Below, in pieces: positions 9,588 through 17,470 of a stretch of DNA of 47,694 bases (within the stretch, counting starts at the first letter, position 1; each line of letters starts with the position of its first letter). The DNA lies in the NCBI GenBank assembly GCA_002898795.1, contig BEIG01000012.1, forward strand, positions 1 through 47,694. Direction: 5' to 3'. The position numbers and the translations under genes are program-made. The notes beneath the pieces are model-generated. The model searched no databases, was not told the origin of the DNA, and worked only from the letters and a program-made list of their open reading frames with translations. The stretch is from a bacterium HR30. GTDB taxonomy: Bacteria > Desulfobacterota > Binatia > HRBIN30.

Positions 9588-10652
9588 ATGCGCAAATATC
9601 GGGTCATTCAGTGGGCTACGGGTCATGTCGGGAAACACGCTCTGCGCGCCATTGCGCAGCATCCGGAGCTGGAGCTGGTTGGCGTGTGGGTCTCGAGCCC
9701 GCAAAAGGTCGGGCGCGATGCTGGCGAACTTTGCGGCATTGGCGCTACGGGGGTGAAAGCGACCAACGACTTCGACGCTTTGCTAGCCACCGAGGCCGAC
9801 TGCGTGTGTTACACTGGGGCGACCGACGACCGCCCGACGGAAGCCATCGAAGACATGTGCCGCATGCTCGCCGCGGGCAAAAACGTGGTCACGAGTTCCT
9901 TCGTACCTCTGATCTATCCTTGGCACGTGATTCCAGCCTTCGCGCGGCAACTGGAAGATGCCTGCCGCCAGGGGCAGACGAGTTTTTACTGCTCGGGGAT
10001 CGACCCTGGATTCTCTCCCGACGTGCTCCCCATCACACTATCGAGCCTGTGCGAACGGATCGATTCCATCCGTGCACAAGAAATCTTCAACTATGCCACT
10101 TACGATCAGCCGCACACGCTCTTCGAAGTCATGGGCTTCGGCAAGCCCCCGGGCACACCGGTACCCCTGTTTGCACCCGGCGCGCTGTCGATGGCGTGGG
10201 GTGCGTCGGTACGCATGGTAGCCGACGCGTTGGGAGTCGAGCTCGACGGCATCGAGCAACGGCATGAAGTGGAGGTGGCCCCGGAGGATTTCGAAATTTC
10301 CTGCGGTGCCATCCGCAAGGGTACGGTGGCGGCGTTGCGCTTCGAAGTCATGGGCATGGTACGAGGCGAGCCGCGCATCGTGGTGGAGCATGTCACGCGT
10401 TTGCGCGACGACTTGGCCCCTCACTGGCCGCAAGGCGTGGGGCCGGGGACGTACCGGGTAACCATCGAGGGCATGCCGTCGCTGCGCTGCGACTTACAGG
10501 TGGGGTTTCACAGTGCCGATCACAACATCGATGGCTGCGTGGCCACAGCAATGCGTTTGGTGCACGCCATTCCCGCGCTTTGCCAGGCAAACCCCGGTGT
10601 GAAAACTTATCTCGATCTGCCACTCACACCTGGCCGCCATGCGCTTCGTTGA
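9588..10652 (+). CDS. DapB-like NAD(P)H-dependent oxidoreductase
   Basis: A 354-residue protein with an N-terminal Rossmann fold (VIQWATGHVGKHALRAI) and the domain order of dihydrodipicolinate reductase-like enzymes, the group that includes 2,4-diaminopentanoate dehydrogenase. Motifs include CYTGATDDRP, the SGIDPGFSPDVLP segment and HSADHNIDGCVATAMRLVHAIP near the C-terminus. True DapB is about 270 residues and has a different substrate motif, so this is unlikely to be the lysine enzyme. The substrate is unknown; an amine or amino acid is a guess from the family. ATG 9588 follows a GAGGGAAG ribosome-binding site. An upstream extension would overlap mutY and is not conserved. Confidence 0.8.
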   Translation: MRKYRVIQWATGHVGKHALRAIAQHPELELVGVWVSSPQKVGRDAGELCGIGATGVKATNDFDALLATEADCVCYTGATDDRPTEAIEDMCRMLAAGKNVVTSSFVPLIYPWHVIPAFARQLEDACRQGQTSFYCSGIDPGFSPDVLPITLSSLCERIDSIRAQEIFNYATYDQPHTLFEVMGFGKPPGTPVPLFAPGALSMAWGASVRMVADALGVELDGIEQRHEVEVAPEDFEISCGAIRKGTVAALRFEVMGMVRGEPRIVVEHVTRLRDDLAPHWPQGVGPGTYRVTIEGMPSLRCDLQVGFHSADHNIDGCVATAMRLVHAIPALCQANPGVKTYLDLPLTPGRHALR

Positions 10653-10853
10653 GCCGAACCTGCGCGAGGCTCGCGACGGGCGAGTTCCTGGCGTTCGGGC
10701 TTTTGCGTTGGCAGAATCTCGAAGCGCTCAAGCTTGGCGGCACGAAGGTGACCTTGGCAGCGCGCGCCAATCTCGTTGCTGTGGCCCTCGTTTCTTGCGC
10801 GACAGTTCGATATAAGGGCGCCGTGTCGCAGCAGCCCACAACACACTTGTTCA
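10653..10853 (+). promoter_or_regulatory. Intergenic stretch with a candidate -10 box for the aminotransferase transcript
   Basis: No gene is visible between the oxidoreductase stop and the structured leader. TATAAG at 10811-10816 matches a -10 box at five of six positions, but no good -35 lies 16-18 bp upstream. Transcription from it would begin near 10823 and give a leader of about 145 nt that contains all three stems described in the next entry. Confidence 0.3.
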
Positions 10854-10968
10854 GCCGTGGACGTGGCAAGCGGCAGCGTCCACGGCAGACGAAAATCCAC
10901 ACAGGAGTTGTGTGGCGGAGCGGTGCGAGGGCGGTCTTCTCCTGTGCAAAAGCTCGAGGAGACGCGAA
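10854..10968 (+). promoter_or_regulatory. Structured 5' leader with two perfect hairpins and a Shine-Dalgarno-covering stem
   Basis: Stem 1 is a perfect 10-bp helix (GCCGTGGACG 10854-10863 with CGTCCACGGC 10877-10886, 13-nt loop). Stem 2 is a perfect 7-bp helix (CCACACA 10897-10903, TGTGTGG 10909-10915) whose loop GGAGT belongs to an upstream Shine-Dalgarno-like AGGAG. Stem 3 pairs TCTCCT 10938-10943 with AGGAGA 10957-10962, which is the Shine-Dalgarno of the aminotransferase. A 20-codon frame (GTG 10910, TGA 10970-10972) overlaps the aminotransferase ATG as ATGA, and GTG 10912 is in frame with the enzyme. I do not recognise a known riboswitch consensus. Regulation is inferred from structure alone. 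Confidence 0.5.
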
Positions 10969-12348
10969 ATGACAGATACGGTGCATCGTTTTGCCCCCCG
11001 TCATTTGGTTTGCGGGTTCGTGTCGCCGTACCAAGTGATGCAGCAGGGCACCCTGCGGCTCGTCAAGGGCCGAGGTATTTATGTGTGGGATCAACATGGC
11101 CGCCGGTATATCGACGGTCTCGCTTCGCTGTGGAACGTCGCTGTGGGTCATGGCCAGCCGAGCATCGCACGGGCCGTTGCCCGGCAGATGAACCACTTGG
11201 CTTATGCCCCCACGCTTCTTGGTTTTTCCTCTCAGCCGGCCGAGGAGCTTGCGCGGCGAATTGTCCAGCTCGCGCCTCGCGGGCTGACCCGGGTGCTGTT
11301 CACCTCGGGAGGATCGGAAGCCAACGAATCCATCATTCGCCTGGTGCGACTGTACTGGCGACTTAAAGGGCACCCGGAAAAATTTCGCATTGTTACCTTG
11401 AACCGGGGCTACCACGGGTCGTCCACGGGTGCCGCCAGCCTGACTGGCCTTCCTTACTTCCACCAGTACTACGAACCCCTCATGGAGGGCGTGCTGCGGC
11501 TGCCGCGCCCGCACTGTCGGCGGTGCGAACTGCAACTCGAGCACCCCTCCTGCGAGATTGCCTGCGCCAACGAACTGGAGCAACTGATCCAGCGCGAGGG
11601 GGCGCAAACGATCGGAGCGGTGCTGATCGAGCCCGTCCAAGGTGTCGGCGGTGTCATCGTACCTCCCGAGGGCTACCACCAGCGACTGCGCGAGATTTGC
11701 TCGCGCTACGACATCTTGCTCGCTTGTGACGAGGTGATCACCGGCTTTGGCCGCTTGGGTTACCCTTTTGGCATCCAGCGCTGGCGGGTCACACCGGATC
11801 TGATCTCATTCGCCAAGGGAGTGACCAGCGGCTACCTGCCACTCGGCGGTGTGCTCTTGAGCGAGGAAATTTACCGAACCCTCGTGCAAGCTGGCCCCGA
11901 ATTTTCTTTGCACCACGGCTTTACCTATTCTGGGCATCCAGCGGTTTGCGCTGCGGCTTTGGCGAATTTGAACCTGATGCGAAGGCGCCGATTGATGTCG
12001 CGTGCGCGACGCCTGGAAGCTTACCTGGCAAACCTTTTGGAACCGCTCAAACGGCACGGGGTGGTGAGAGAAATTCGCGTGATCGGACTCATGGCTGCAG
12101 TGGAATTCGAGAGCAGCCAGGTGCCAACGGCGAGCGGGCAGTGGCCACTCGCGGTGCAAGTGCGGCAGGCATGTTTGGAGCGAGGGCTCATCGTGCGAGC
12201 TAGTGGCGACGTGGTTGCGGTATGCCCGCCCCTGGTGGTGAAAACTTCCGAGCTCAAGCAAATCGTCGACACCATCGACCGGGCCATCGAGGCGGTGGTG
12301 ACTAACGCCAAGGAGTCGGCTCGGCAGTCGACCCGTGCCAATGGTTGA
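10969..12348 (+). CDS. Class III PLP-dependent aminotransferase
   Basis: A 459-residue fold-type I, class III aminotransferase (the omega-amino acid:pyruvate / putrescine / acetylornithine superfamily), cytosolic and PLP-dependent. Visible motifs are the GGSEANE cofactor-binding segment, GYHGSS, LIEPVQGVGG, CDEVITGFGRLG with the PLP-binding Asp, and the Schiff-base Lys in SFAKGVTSGYLPLGG. An insertion reads CRRCELQLEHPSCEIAC, a four-cysteine motif found in some members. The exact amino donor cannot be told. It precedes argC by 33 nt, which could hint at arginine or ornithine metabolism, but the protein looks unlike ArgD. ATG 10969 has AGGAGA 6 nt upstream, inside the leader stem. Confidence 0.85.
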   Translation: MTDTVHRFAPRHLVCGFVSPYQVMQQGTLRLVKGRGIYVWDQHGRRYIDGLASLWNVAVGHGQPSIARAVARQMNHLAYAPTLLGFSSQPAEELARRIVQLAPRGLTRVLFTSGGSEANESIIRLVRLYWRLKGHPEKFRIVTLNRGYHGSSTGAASLTGLPYFHQYYEPLMEGVLRLPRPHCRRCELQLEHPSCEIACANELEQLIQREGAQTIGAVLIEPVQGVGGVIVPPEGYHQRLREICSRYDILLACDEVITGFGRLGYPFGIQRWRVTPDLISFAKGVTSGYLPLGGVLLSEEIYRTLVQAGPEFSLHHGFTYSGHPAVCAAALANLNLMRRRRLMSRARRLEAYLANLLEPLKRHGVVREIRVIGLMAAVEFESSQVPTASGQWPLAVQVRQACLERGLIVRASGDVVAVCPPLVVKTSELKQIVDTIDRAIEAVVTNAKESARQSTRANG

Positions 12349-12381
12349 GCAGGCGGCAGCAAGCTCCTACACGTAAGGGTC

Positions 12382-13332
12382 ATGCGACCGAAGATTTACG
12401 TGGACGGCCAGGAGGGTACGACCGGTCTGCGCATCCGCGACTGGCTGTCGTGGCGAGGCGACCTGGAGCTAATCGTTTTGCCGCACGCGCGGCGCAAAGA
12501 CCCTGAAGCTCGTTACGAAGCGATGGCCGCTGCGGATGTCGTCATTCTCTGTTTGCCCGACGAGGCCGCGCGCGAGGCTGCCCACTGGGCCACCAAAGCG
12601 GGAACGCGGCTGATCGACGCGAGCACTGCCCATCGAGTGCATCCGGAATGGGTGTACGGGCTTGCGGAGATCGGACCGGAACAAGAAGCCGCCATTCGCG
12701 GCGCGGAGCGCGTGGCCAACCCAGGGTGCTATGCCACAGCCTTTATCCTTTTGCTTCGCCCGTTGATCGACCGGGGGTTGGTCGACCCCAAAGCGCCCAT
12801 CGTTTGCCATGCCCTTTCCGGGTACTCGGGAGGAGGCCGGGCACTGATCGAGCGGTGGGAGGACCCGCAAAAAGGGCTCAGCGCCCTACCTTACGAGGCT
12901 CCGTACGCCTTGCAACGCGTGCACAAGCACGTGCCGGAGATGACCCGTTACACCGGACTTGCCACCGAGCCGTACTTCGAACCAGCCGTGGGGCCGTTCC
13001 GATGCGGTATGCGCGTGCAAATTCCGTTACATGCGCACTTACTCCAGGGTTCTCCCCGCGACGTCTGGGAAACGTTGGCCGAACGTTACGAAGGGCAACC
13101 GTTCGTGCGCTTGCAACCTTACACGGAAAATGGCGACTTGGACGAAGAAAGCTTGAGCCCCCTGGCTTGCAACGACACGAACCGCATCGACTTGCACGCC
13201 ATCCCACACCCTTCGGGTCACGTTCTACTCGTGGCGATTCTCGACAACCTTGGGAAAGGGGCCGCCGGCAACGCCATTCAAAACCTCAATCTCATGCTGG
13301 GACTGCCCGCCCATACCGGTCTGCCCTCGTAG
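12382..13332 (+). CDS. argC: N-acetyl-gamma-glutamyl-phosphate reductase, short (type 2) form
   Basis: Catalyses the NADPH-dependent reduction of N-acetylglutamyl phosphate to the semialdehyde in arginine synthesis. At 316 residues it matches the shorter type 2 ArgC. The nucleotide-binding start is KIYVDGQEGTTGLRI, the catalytic Cys lies in NPGCYAT, and the C-terminal half has HKHVPEM and GYSGGGRALIE. The gene sits alone among arginine genes, with no argB, argJ or argD nearby, though it follows a class III aminotransferase by 33 nt and may share its transcript. The start is the first ATG. The assignment is firm, apart from possible action on LysW-bound substrates, which I cannot exclude. Confidence 0.92.
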   Translation: MRPKIYVDGQEGTTGLRIRDWLSWRGDLELIVLPHARRKDPEARYEAMAAADVVILCLPDEAAREAAHWATKAGTRLIDASTAHRVHPEWVYGLAEIGPEQEAAIRGAERVANPGCYATAFILLLRPLIDRGLVDPKAPIVCHALSGYSGGGRALIERWEDPQKGLSALPYEAPYALQRVHKHVPEMTRYTGLATEPYFEPAVGPFRCGMRVQIPLHAHLLQGSPRDVWETLAERYEGQPFVRLQPYTENGDLDEESLSPLACNDTNRIDLHAIPHPSGHVLLVAILDNLGKGAAGNAIQNLNLMLGLPAHTGLPS

Positions 13333-13361
13333 CGGCTGCGACGGGCAAGCCTCACCGTGCG

Positions 13362-13444
13362 TCCGTAGGCACGTGGAATGACCGTACCGCCGCGCAAGAA
13401 GCCACTTAAGTCGCCACGTGCCTCCGTAGGCACGTGGAGTGACC
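13362..13444. repeat. Two 22-bp direct repeats, the second within a 10-bp-stem hairpin
   Basis: A 22-bp sequence beginning TCCGTAGGCACGTGGA occurs at 13362-13383 and again at 13423-13444 with one mismatch, 61 bp apart. Around the second copy CCACGTGCCT (13414-13423) and AGGCACGTGG (13428-13437) form a perfect 10-bp stem with loop CCGT. It lies between convergent argC and the alcohol dehydrogenase gene, so a bidirectional terminator is possible, but no T-tract follows on either strand. Confidence 0.6.
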
Positions 13445-13473
13445 CGAGCTGCCTTTTGCCTGGACCCGATAGC

Positions 13474-14499
13474 TCACGGGCGTTCGGGACCGCTGTCGTC
13501 GCCGACGAGCAACACGCCCGTGCCCTCTAAGCCATCGTGCTTCAGTTGCCGCAGCGCTTCGTTCGCTTCCGACAGCGGGAAGTGCGTCGTGCGCGGACGA
13601 ATCGGAATCTCCGCCGCGAGCGCCAGCATTTCGTCTCCGTCGGCTCGGGTGTTGGCGGTGACGCTGCACAAATTCTTTTCGTAAAACAGGTGGCGCTCGT
13701 ACTGGAGTTGAGGCACGTCGGTCAGGTAAATTCCGGCAATCGCTAACGTGCCACCACGGTCGAGCGCTTCCAAAGCTGGCGGCACCAGGTGGCCCACCGG
13801 CGCGAATAGAATGGCCGAATCGAGCGGAACTGGTGGCTTTTCCGATGCGTCGCCCACCCAAACCGCGCCAAGTGCCCGCGCCAGTTCTCGGTGCTTTAGC
13901 TCCCTCGTCATCACGTACACCTCGCAGCCCCAGTACCGCGCCACTTGAATGGCAATGTGCGCGGAAGATCCGAAACCGTACATGCCCAAACGGCAGCCAG
14001 GGCGCGTGTTCGCCCGGCGCAAAGCTCGGTAACCGATGATTCCTGCGCACAGCAGTGGGGTGGCCTCGGCGTCGCCCAGCGAAGGTGGAATGGCGTAAGC
14101 AAACTGCTCTGGCACGACTGCGTACTCGGCGTAGCCGCCATCCTCGTGGTATCCTGTGAAACGGGCATTCGGGCACAAGTTCTCTTGCCCTTTCGCACAA
14201 TACCGACAGGAGCCGCAGGTAGAGCGCAACCACGCAATGCCCACGCGGTCGCCCAGTTGAAAGCGCGACGTACCCTCGCCCAACGCGACCACTGTGCCCA
14301 CAACCTGATGGCCGGGCACGACTTGGTCGCGCACCGGCGGCAGGTCACCCTCGACAATGTGCAAGTCGGTACGACAAACCCCACAGGCTCGCACGCGAAG
14401 GAGTAATTCCCCCCGGCGCGGCTCCGGTACGGGCAGATCCCTCCACTCGAGTGGCCGTTCCTCGATTGGTTTTGGTTGGCGAACCACGAGAGCTTTCAT
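13474..14499 (-). CDS. Zinc-dependent alcohol dehydrogenase
   Basis: A 341-residue medium-chain dehydrogenase/reductase expected to oxidise or reduce an alcohol/aldehyde with NAD(P). Catalytic zinc ligands are the Cys in CGVCRTDLH and the motif around GHQVVGTV, where the usual GHE reads GHQ. The structural zinc loop is CGSCRYCAKGQENLC with four cysteines. A Rossmann segment MYGFGSSAHIAIQVA follows. Length and layout fit the AdhA/AdhP-like group. I start at ATG 14499 (MKALVV); ATG 14523 is in frame, and the frame stays open to 14802, but that extension is translated hairpin repeat and should not be included. Its promoter must lie in or next to repeat cluster 2. Confidence 0.9.
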   Translation of the reverse strand: MKALVVRQPKPIEERPLEWRDLPVPEPRRGELLLRVRACGVCRTDLHIVEGDLPPVRDQVVPGHQVVGTVVALGEGTSRFQLGDRVGIAWLRSTCGSCRYCAKGQENLCPNARFTGYHEDGGYAEYAVVPEQFAYAIPPSLGDAEATPLLCAGIIGYRALRRANTRPGCRLGMYGFGSSAHIAIQVARYWGCEVYVMTRELKHRELARALGAVWVGDASEKPPVPLDSAILFAPVGHLVPPALEALDRGGTLAIAGIYLTDVPQLQYERHLFYEKNLCSVTANTRADGDEMLALAAEIPIRPRTTHFPLSEANEALRQLKHDGLEGTGVLLVGDDSGPERP

Positions 14500-14557
14500 C
14501 CACCCGTTGATTACCGCGAGCATTAGCCCCCGGCAACGCGCGTTAGGGGACCACCGC

Positions 14558-15182
14558 GGGCGCATTGTAATGCCCCCTGGGAGCGCGGGCGTCCCCGTCC
14601 GGCACATCGTGCGAACACATGTGTCGTGCGCACCAGCCCGGCCTTTTCCTGCGGGCCTTCGGCCCGCACGCGGCAGCACGGCTGCCGCACTCCAAAAACG
14701 GCATGCGCCCCTACGTGTTAGCGGCATTCGGGTTGGGCGGAAAACCCGGTGGTGATGGGTACCGCACGCACCAGCATGGCTGCCGCACTCCAAAAACGGC
14801 ATGCGCCCCTACGACGTGCTGGTCGCGTTTCAGTTGCATTGGCAACGCACGTGGTGATGGACGCACGGGCGCACTGCCGTGCGCCCCTACCGTCCATGGT
14901 GGCGCGGGTGCGGCGATTGCGACGATGGTGGTGGCGGTGGAAACACGGGCGCATTGCCATGCGCCCCTACGAGCGCGGACGTCCCCGCCGGCACTTTTCC
15001 TGCGGGCCTTCGGCCCGCACGCGGCAGCACGGCTGCCGCACTCCAAAAACGGCGTGCGCCCCTACGTGTTAGCGGCATTCGGGTTGGGCGGAAAACCCGG
15101 TGGTGATGGGTACCGCACGCACCAGCACGGCTGCCGCACTCCAAAACGCGCCGTGGGTCCCTACGCGGCGATCCGCCCCTAC
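14558..15182. repeat. Repeat cluster 2: mosaic of hairpin modules
   Basis: A mosaic of short palindromic modules, most ending in CTAC. It contains the two-hairpin composite (cores at 14867 and 14947, 80 bp apart), two copies of the module with stems TGCGGGCC/GGCCCGCA and GCGGCAGC/GCTGCCGC (14650-14715 and 14998-15065), and a module beginning GTGTTAGCGGCATTCGG twice (14716 and 15066). A worn hairpin lies at 14559-14577. The cluster fills the whole gap between the alcohol dehydrogenase start and the dCMP deaminase stop, and its right end overlaps that stop codon. Confidence 0.9.
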
Positions 15183-15640
15183 GACAGTTCCACTTTGTGC
15201 AGGCGGACGTGTGGCGCGTACTCGAGCAGCGGGCTCAACGTGTGCAGTTTGTACTCTTTTTCGTAGCAAATACGAACGATGCCGGTGTTCACCAAGACTT
15301 TGAAGCAGTGGATGCACGGGGTGTGCGTGATGTAGATCGTGGCGTCGCGAATCGAAGTGCCATTTTTTGCCGCCTGCGCAATGGCGTTGATTTCGGCGTG
15401 AATGGTGCGGAAACAATTTTCTTCCAGCTCGCCCGTCGGTGTCGTGGAGCGATAGATGAGGCATCCGACATCCAGGCAGTGGGGCAGCCCCGACGGAGCT
15501 CCGTTGTAACCGGTGGCGAGAATATTCTTGTCGCGCACGATCACCGCCCCTACTTTGGCTCGAAGGCAGGTGGACCTTTCGGCCACGGTACGCGTAATCG
15601 TCAGAAAGTACTGATCCCAGCTCGGACGCACATTCGCCAT
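15179..15640 (-). CDS. dCMP deaminase family protein
   Basis: A 153-residue zinc-dependent deaminase expected to convert dCMP to dUMP for dTTP synthesis. The zinc site is complete: HAEINAIAQ supplies His and the catalytic Glu, and TPCIHC supplies the two Cys ligands. The [13 protein letters not shown]-type opening of the family (here [15 protein letters not shown]) and [12 protein letters not shown] are present, which favour dCMP deaminase or its ComEB-like relatives over cytidine deaminase. ATG 15640 lies 3 bp from the upstream protease stop, so the two are probably co-transcribed. Its TAG stop sits inside the GTAG foot of a repeat hairpin. Confidence 0.92.
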   Translation of the reverse strand: MANVRPSWDQYFLTITRTVAERSTCLRAKVGAVIVRDKNILATGYNGAPSGLPHCLDVGCLIYRSTTPTGELEENCFRTIHAEINAIAQAAKNGTSIRDATIYITHTPCIHCFKVLVNTGIVRICYEKEYKLHTLSPLLEYAPHVRLHKVELS

Positions 15641-15642
15641 CT

Positions 15643-16689
15643 TCACGCTTCCTGTAATCCGAGTTCGCGCATTTGCTCGCGCTGCCGCTCTACGGGCACG
15701 TCTTGCCGGTGTGTCGGTTCCGAAGGATACATGGGCGCCAAGGGCTTGGGCACGAACAGGGCGAGAAACAGTAAACACGTCATGATAAAACCCGCGCGGC
15801 GCCAGCCCCGAAGAGGAATCCAGTCCGTCCGGGTTGGCGGATGATCGAACCCAAGCACCAGCGGGAAGATCGCCCAAAAGTACCAGCCCGGCCAGAAAAG
15901 CAGGGCACAAATCATCACCCCTCCCCAAGCGATGCGCGCCCACACTGCATGGCGCCGGCCAAGGAAGGCGTACGTGACGTGGCCTCCGTCGAGCTGGCCC
16001 ATGGGGAGCAAGTTCAGCACGGTCACGAAAAACCCGACCCATCCCGCGAAGGCCACAGGACTGAAGTACAGTGCGTGGCCTTCGGGCACCGGCCCGTGAA
16101 TCCAGTACACCAATGCTTTCGTCAGCAACGAATCCCCCAATTCGAGGCCCATGCCATCCGTCGGCACAGGCTCGACGCGCGAGTGATACAAGCCAATGAC
16201 GAACGCCACCACCGCGGCCACAAAACCAGCCCACGGGCCAGCCGCCCCCACGTCGAAGAGCGCGGCACGGCTATGGGGGATTGCCTCCATGCGAATAAAC
16301 GCACCGAACGTGCCGATGAAAAACGGCGGGGCCGGCAGAAAATATGGCAAGCTTGCAGGCACGCGATGATACCGGGCGGTAAAGTAATGGCCGAGCTCGT
16401 GGATCGTTAGAATCGACATCAGGGCTACGGCGAACGGTAACCCTGCCCAAACTCCCCCAGGGTTTTGCAGTAAGTCGACGCCCTCGAGAAGCGCACCATT
16501 GATCGTGACCGTGCTGAAGGTGACGACAAACAGCGTCAGGTGTAGCCACAGCCGCGTTTTGCGCACGGTAGGCACAGCAGGGCGTTGCGCCGCCACAGAT
16601 ATCTCCTCGAGCCGGCGCGCTAACTCTTCTAACGATACTTGCTCAGCTTCGGCTGCCGTCGGCTGCCTGTTCCGTTGCCACCACTTCAT
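15643..16689 (-). CDS. Site-2 protease family (M50) membrane metalloprotease
   Basis: A 348-residue polytopic protease that would cut substrates within the membrane. The zinc-binding motif HELGHYF is present, and the third ligand lies in the C-terminal [12 protein letters not shown] motif. Several hydrophobic segments flank both (for example [17 protein letters not shown] and the [10 protein letters not shown] region). The N-terminus has a short helical stretch rich in Glu and Ala. The layout resembles EGY/S2P-like enzymes without a PDZ domain. ATG 16689 gives a 47-nt overlap with the upstream SAM hydrolase gene, unusually long for this window; a later start is possible. The substrate is unknown. 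Confidence 0.88.
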   Translation of the reverse strand: MKWWQRNRQPTAAEAEQVSLEELARRLEEISVAAQRPAVPTVRKTRLWLHLTLFVVTFSTVTINGALLEGVDLLQNPGGVWAGLPFAVALMSILTIHELGHYFTARYHRVPASLPYFLPAPPFFIGTFGAFIRMEAIPHSRAALFDVGAAGPWAGFVAAVVAFVIGLYHSRVEPVPTDGMGLELGDSLLTKALVYWIHGPVPEGHALYFSPVAFAGWVGFFVTVLNLLPMGQLDGGHVTYAFLGRRHAVWARIAWGGVMICALLFWPGWYFWAIFPLVLGFDHPPTRTDWIPLRGWRRAGFIMTCLLFLALFVPKPLAPMYPSEPTHRQDVPVERQREQMRELGLQEA

Positions 16690-17452
16690 CGCCGACACTC
16701 GCTTGCAAACATTGCGCGGCGTTCCCATCGCGCTGGGCAATTTCCACTAAGTCCCAACTTCCCACCAGTGCCCCCAAAGCGCCCCGCGGCAACTGGGCAT
16801 ACGTCGAAACCAGTCCCTGAATCCATGTGCCACGAATCCTAAACCAAACCCGATCTCGGGCAAGGTGTGCAAGAGAAGCGGGTGTGAAATTGGTCACTAA
16901 ATTGCCAAAGCGGTCCACGTAGAGCACTTGGCCGACCAAGGTTGCGCCCGAACGAATCGGCCAGGGAAGTTCGAGTTCCACCACGTCGGGCGCCTCTGGA
17001 CCCACATCGGCAAGGGCTCCGCCGGCAAGCAAATGCCCGGCAACGGGTGCGAAAATATCGCGGCCGTGGAACGTGCTCGACACCGGATGGCAAAAGAGCG
17101 CTTCATTCGTGATTTGCCGCACTTGCTGGCGTTGCTCGCGCGGAGCGGCCAAGGTGAGCAAGCCATTGTCCGGGCCGAGGAACACGTACTCTTTCGTGGC
17201 AATCGCAATCGCTTTGCGATCGGAACCTACCCCGGGGTCCACCACCGCTACGTGCACAGTGCCCGCAGGGAAGAAACGAACGGCGCTGCGTAAGGCCAAC
17301 GCCCCGAGAAAGACCTGCTGTGGCGGAATCTCGTGGGTCAGGTCGACGATCGTGGCATGGGGTGCGCGCGTCAGAATGACGCCCTTCATGACCCCGACAT
17401 AGGGGTCGGCAAGCCCGAAGTCGGTGAGTAAAGTGACGATCCGCTGCGCCAT
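16643..17452 (-). CDS. SAM hydroxide adenosyltransferase (SAM hydrolase, DUF62 family)
   Basis: A 269-residue member of the S-adenosylmethionine hydroxide adenosyltransferase family, relatives of fluorinase and chlorinase, which split SAM into adenosine and methionine. Motifs are TLLTDFGLADPYVGVMKGV, DLTHEIPPQ, VAVVDPGVGSDRKAIA and GPDNGLLT. The fluorinase-specific loop is absent, so the hydrolase is the likely activity. The 5' end lies 18 bp from the glutamate-cysteine ligase stop, and the 3' end overlaps the M50 protease. Its physiological role in bacteria is not settled. Confidence 0.9.
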   Translation of the reverse strand: MAQRIVTLLTDFGLADPYVGVMKGVILTRAPHATIVDLTHEIPPQQVFLGALALRSAVRFFPAGTVHVAVVDPGVGSDRKAIAIATKEYVFLGPDNGLLTLAAPREQRQQVRQITNEALFCHPVSSTFHGRDIFAPVAGHLLAGGALADVGPEAPDVVELELPWPIRSGATLVGQVLYVDRFGNLVTNFTPASLAHLARDRVWFRIRGTWIQGLVSTYAQLPRGALGALVGSWDLVEIAQRDGNAAQCLQASVGDEVVATEQAADGSRS

Positions 17453-17470
17453 GGAACGGAATGTCGCCCG

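Noticed and set aside
10854-10968. Assignment of the leader to a known riboswitch class (glycine, guanidine, SAM/SAH)
   Set aside because: The loop sequences do not match the consensus elements I know, so only the structure is reported.
10624-11679. A 351-codon frame antisense to the class III aminotransferase
   Set aside because: No motif, and it overlaps a complete PLP enzyme and its structured leader.
14500-14802. N-terminal extension of the alcohol dehydrogenase
   Set aside because: The added residues are translated repeat sequence, and the conserved fold begins at MKALVV (14499).
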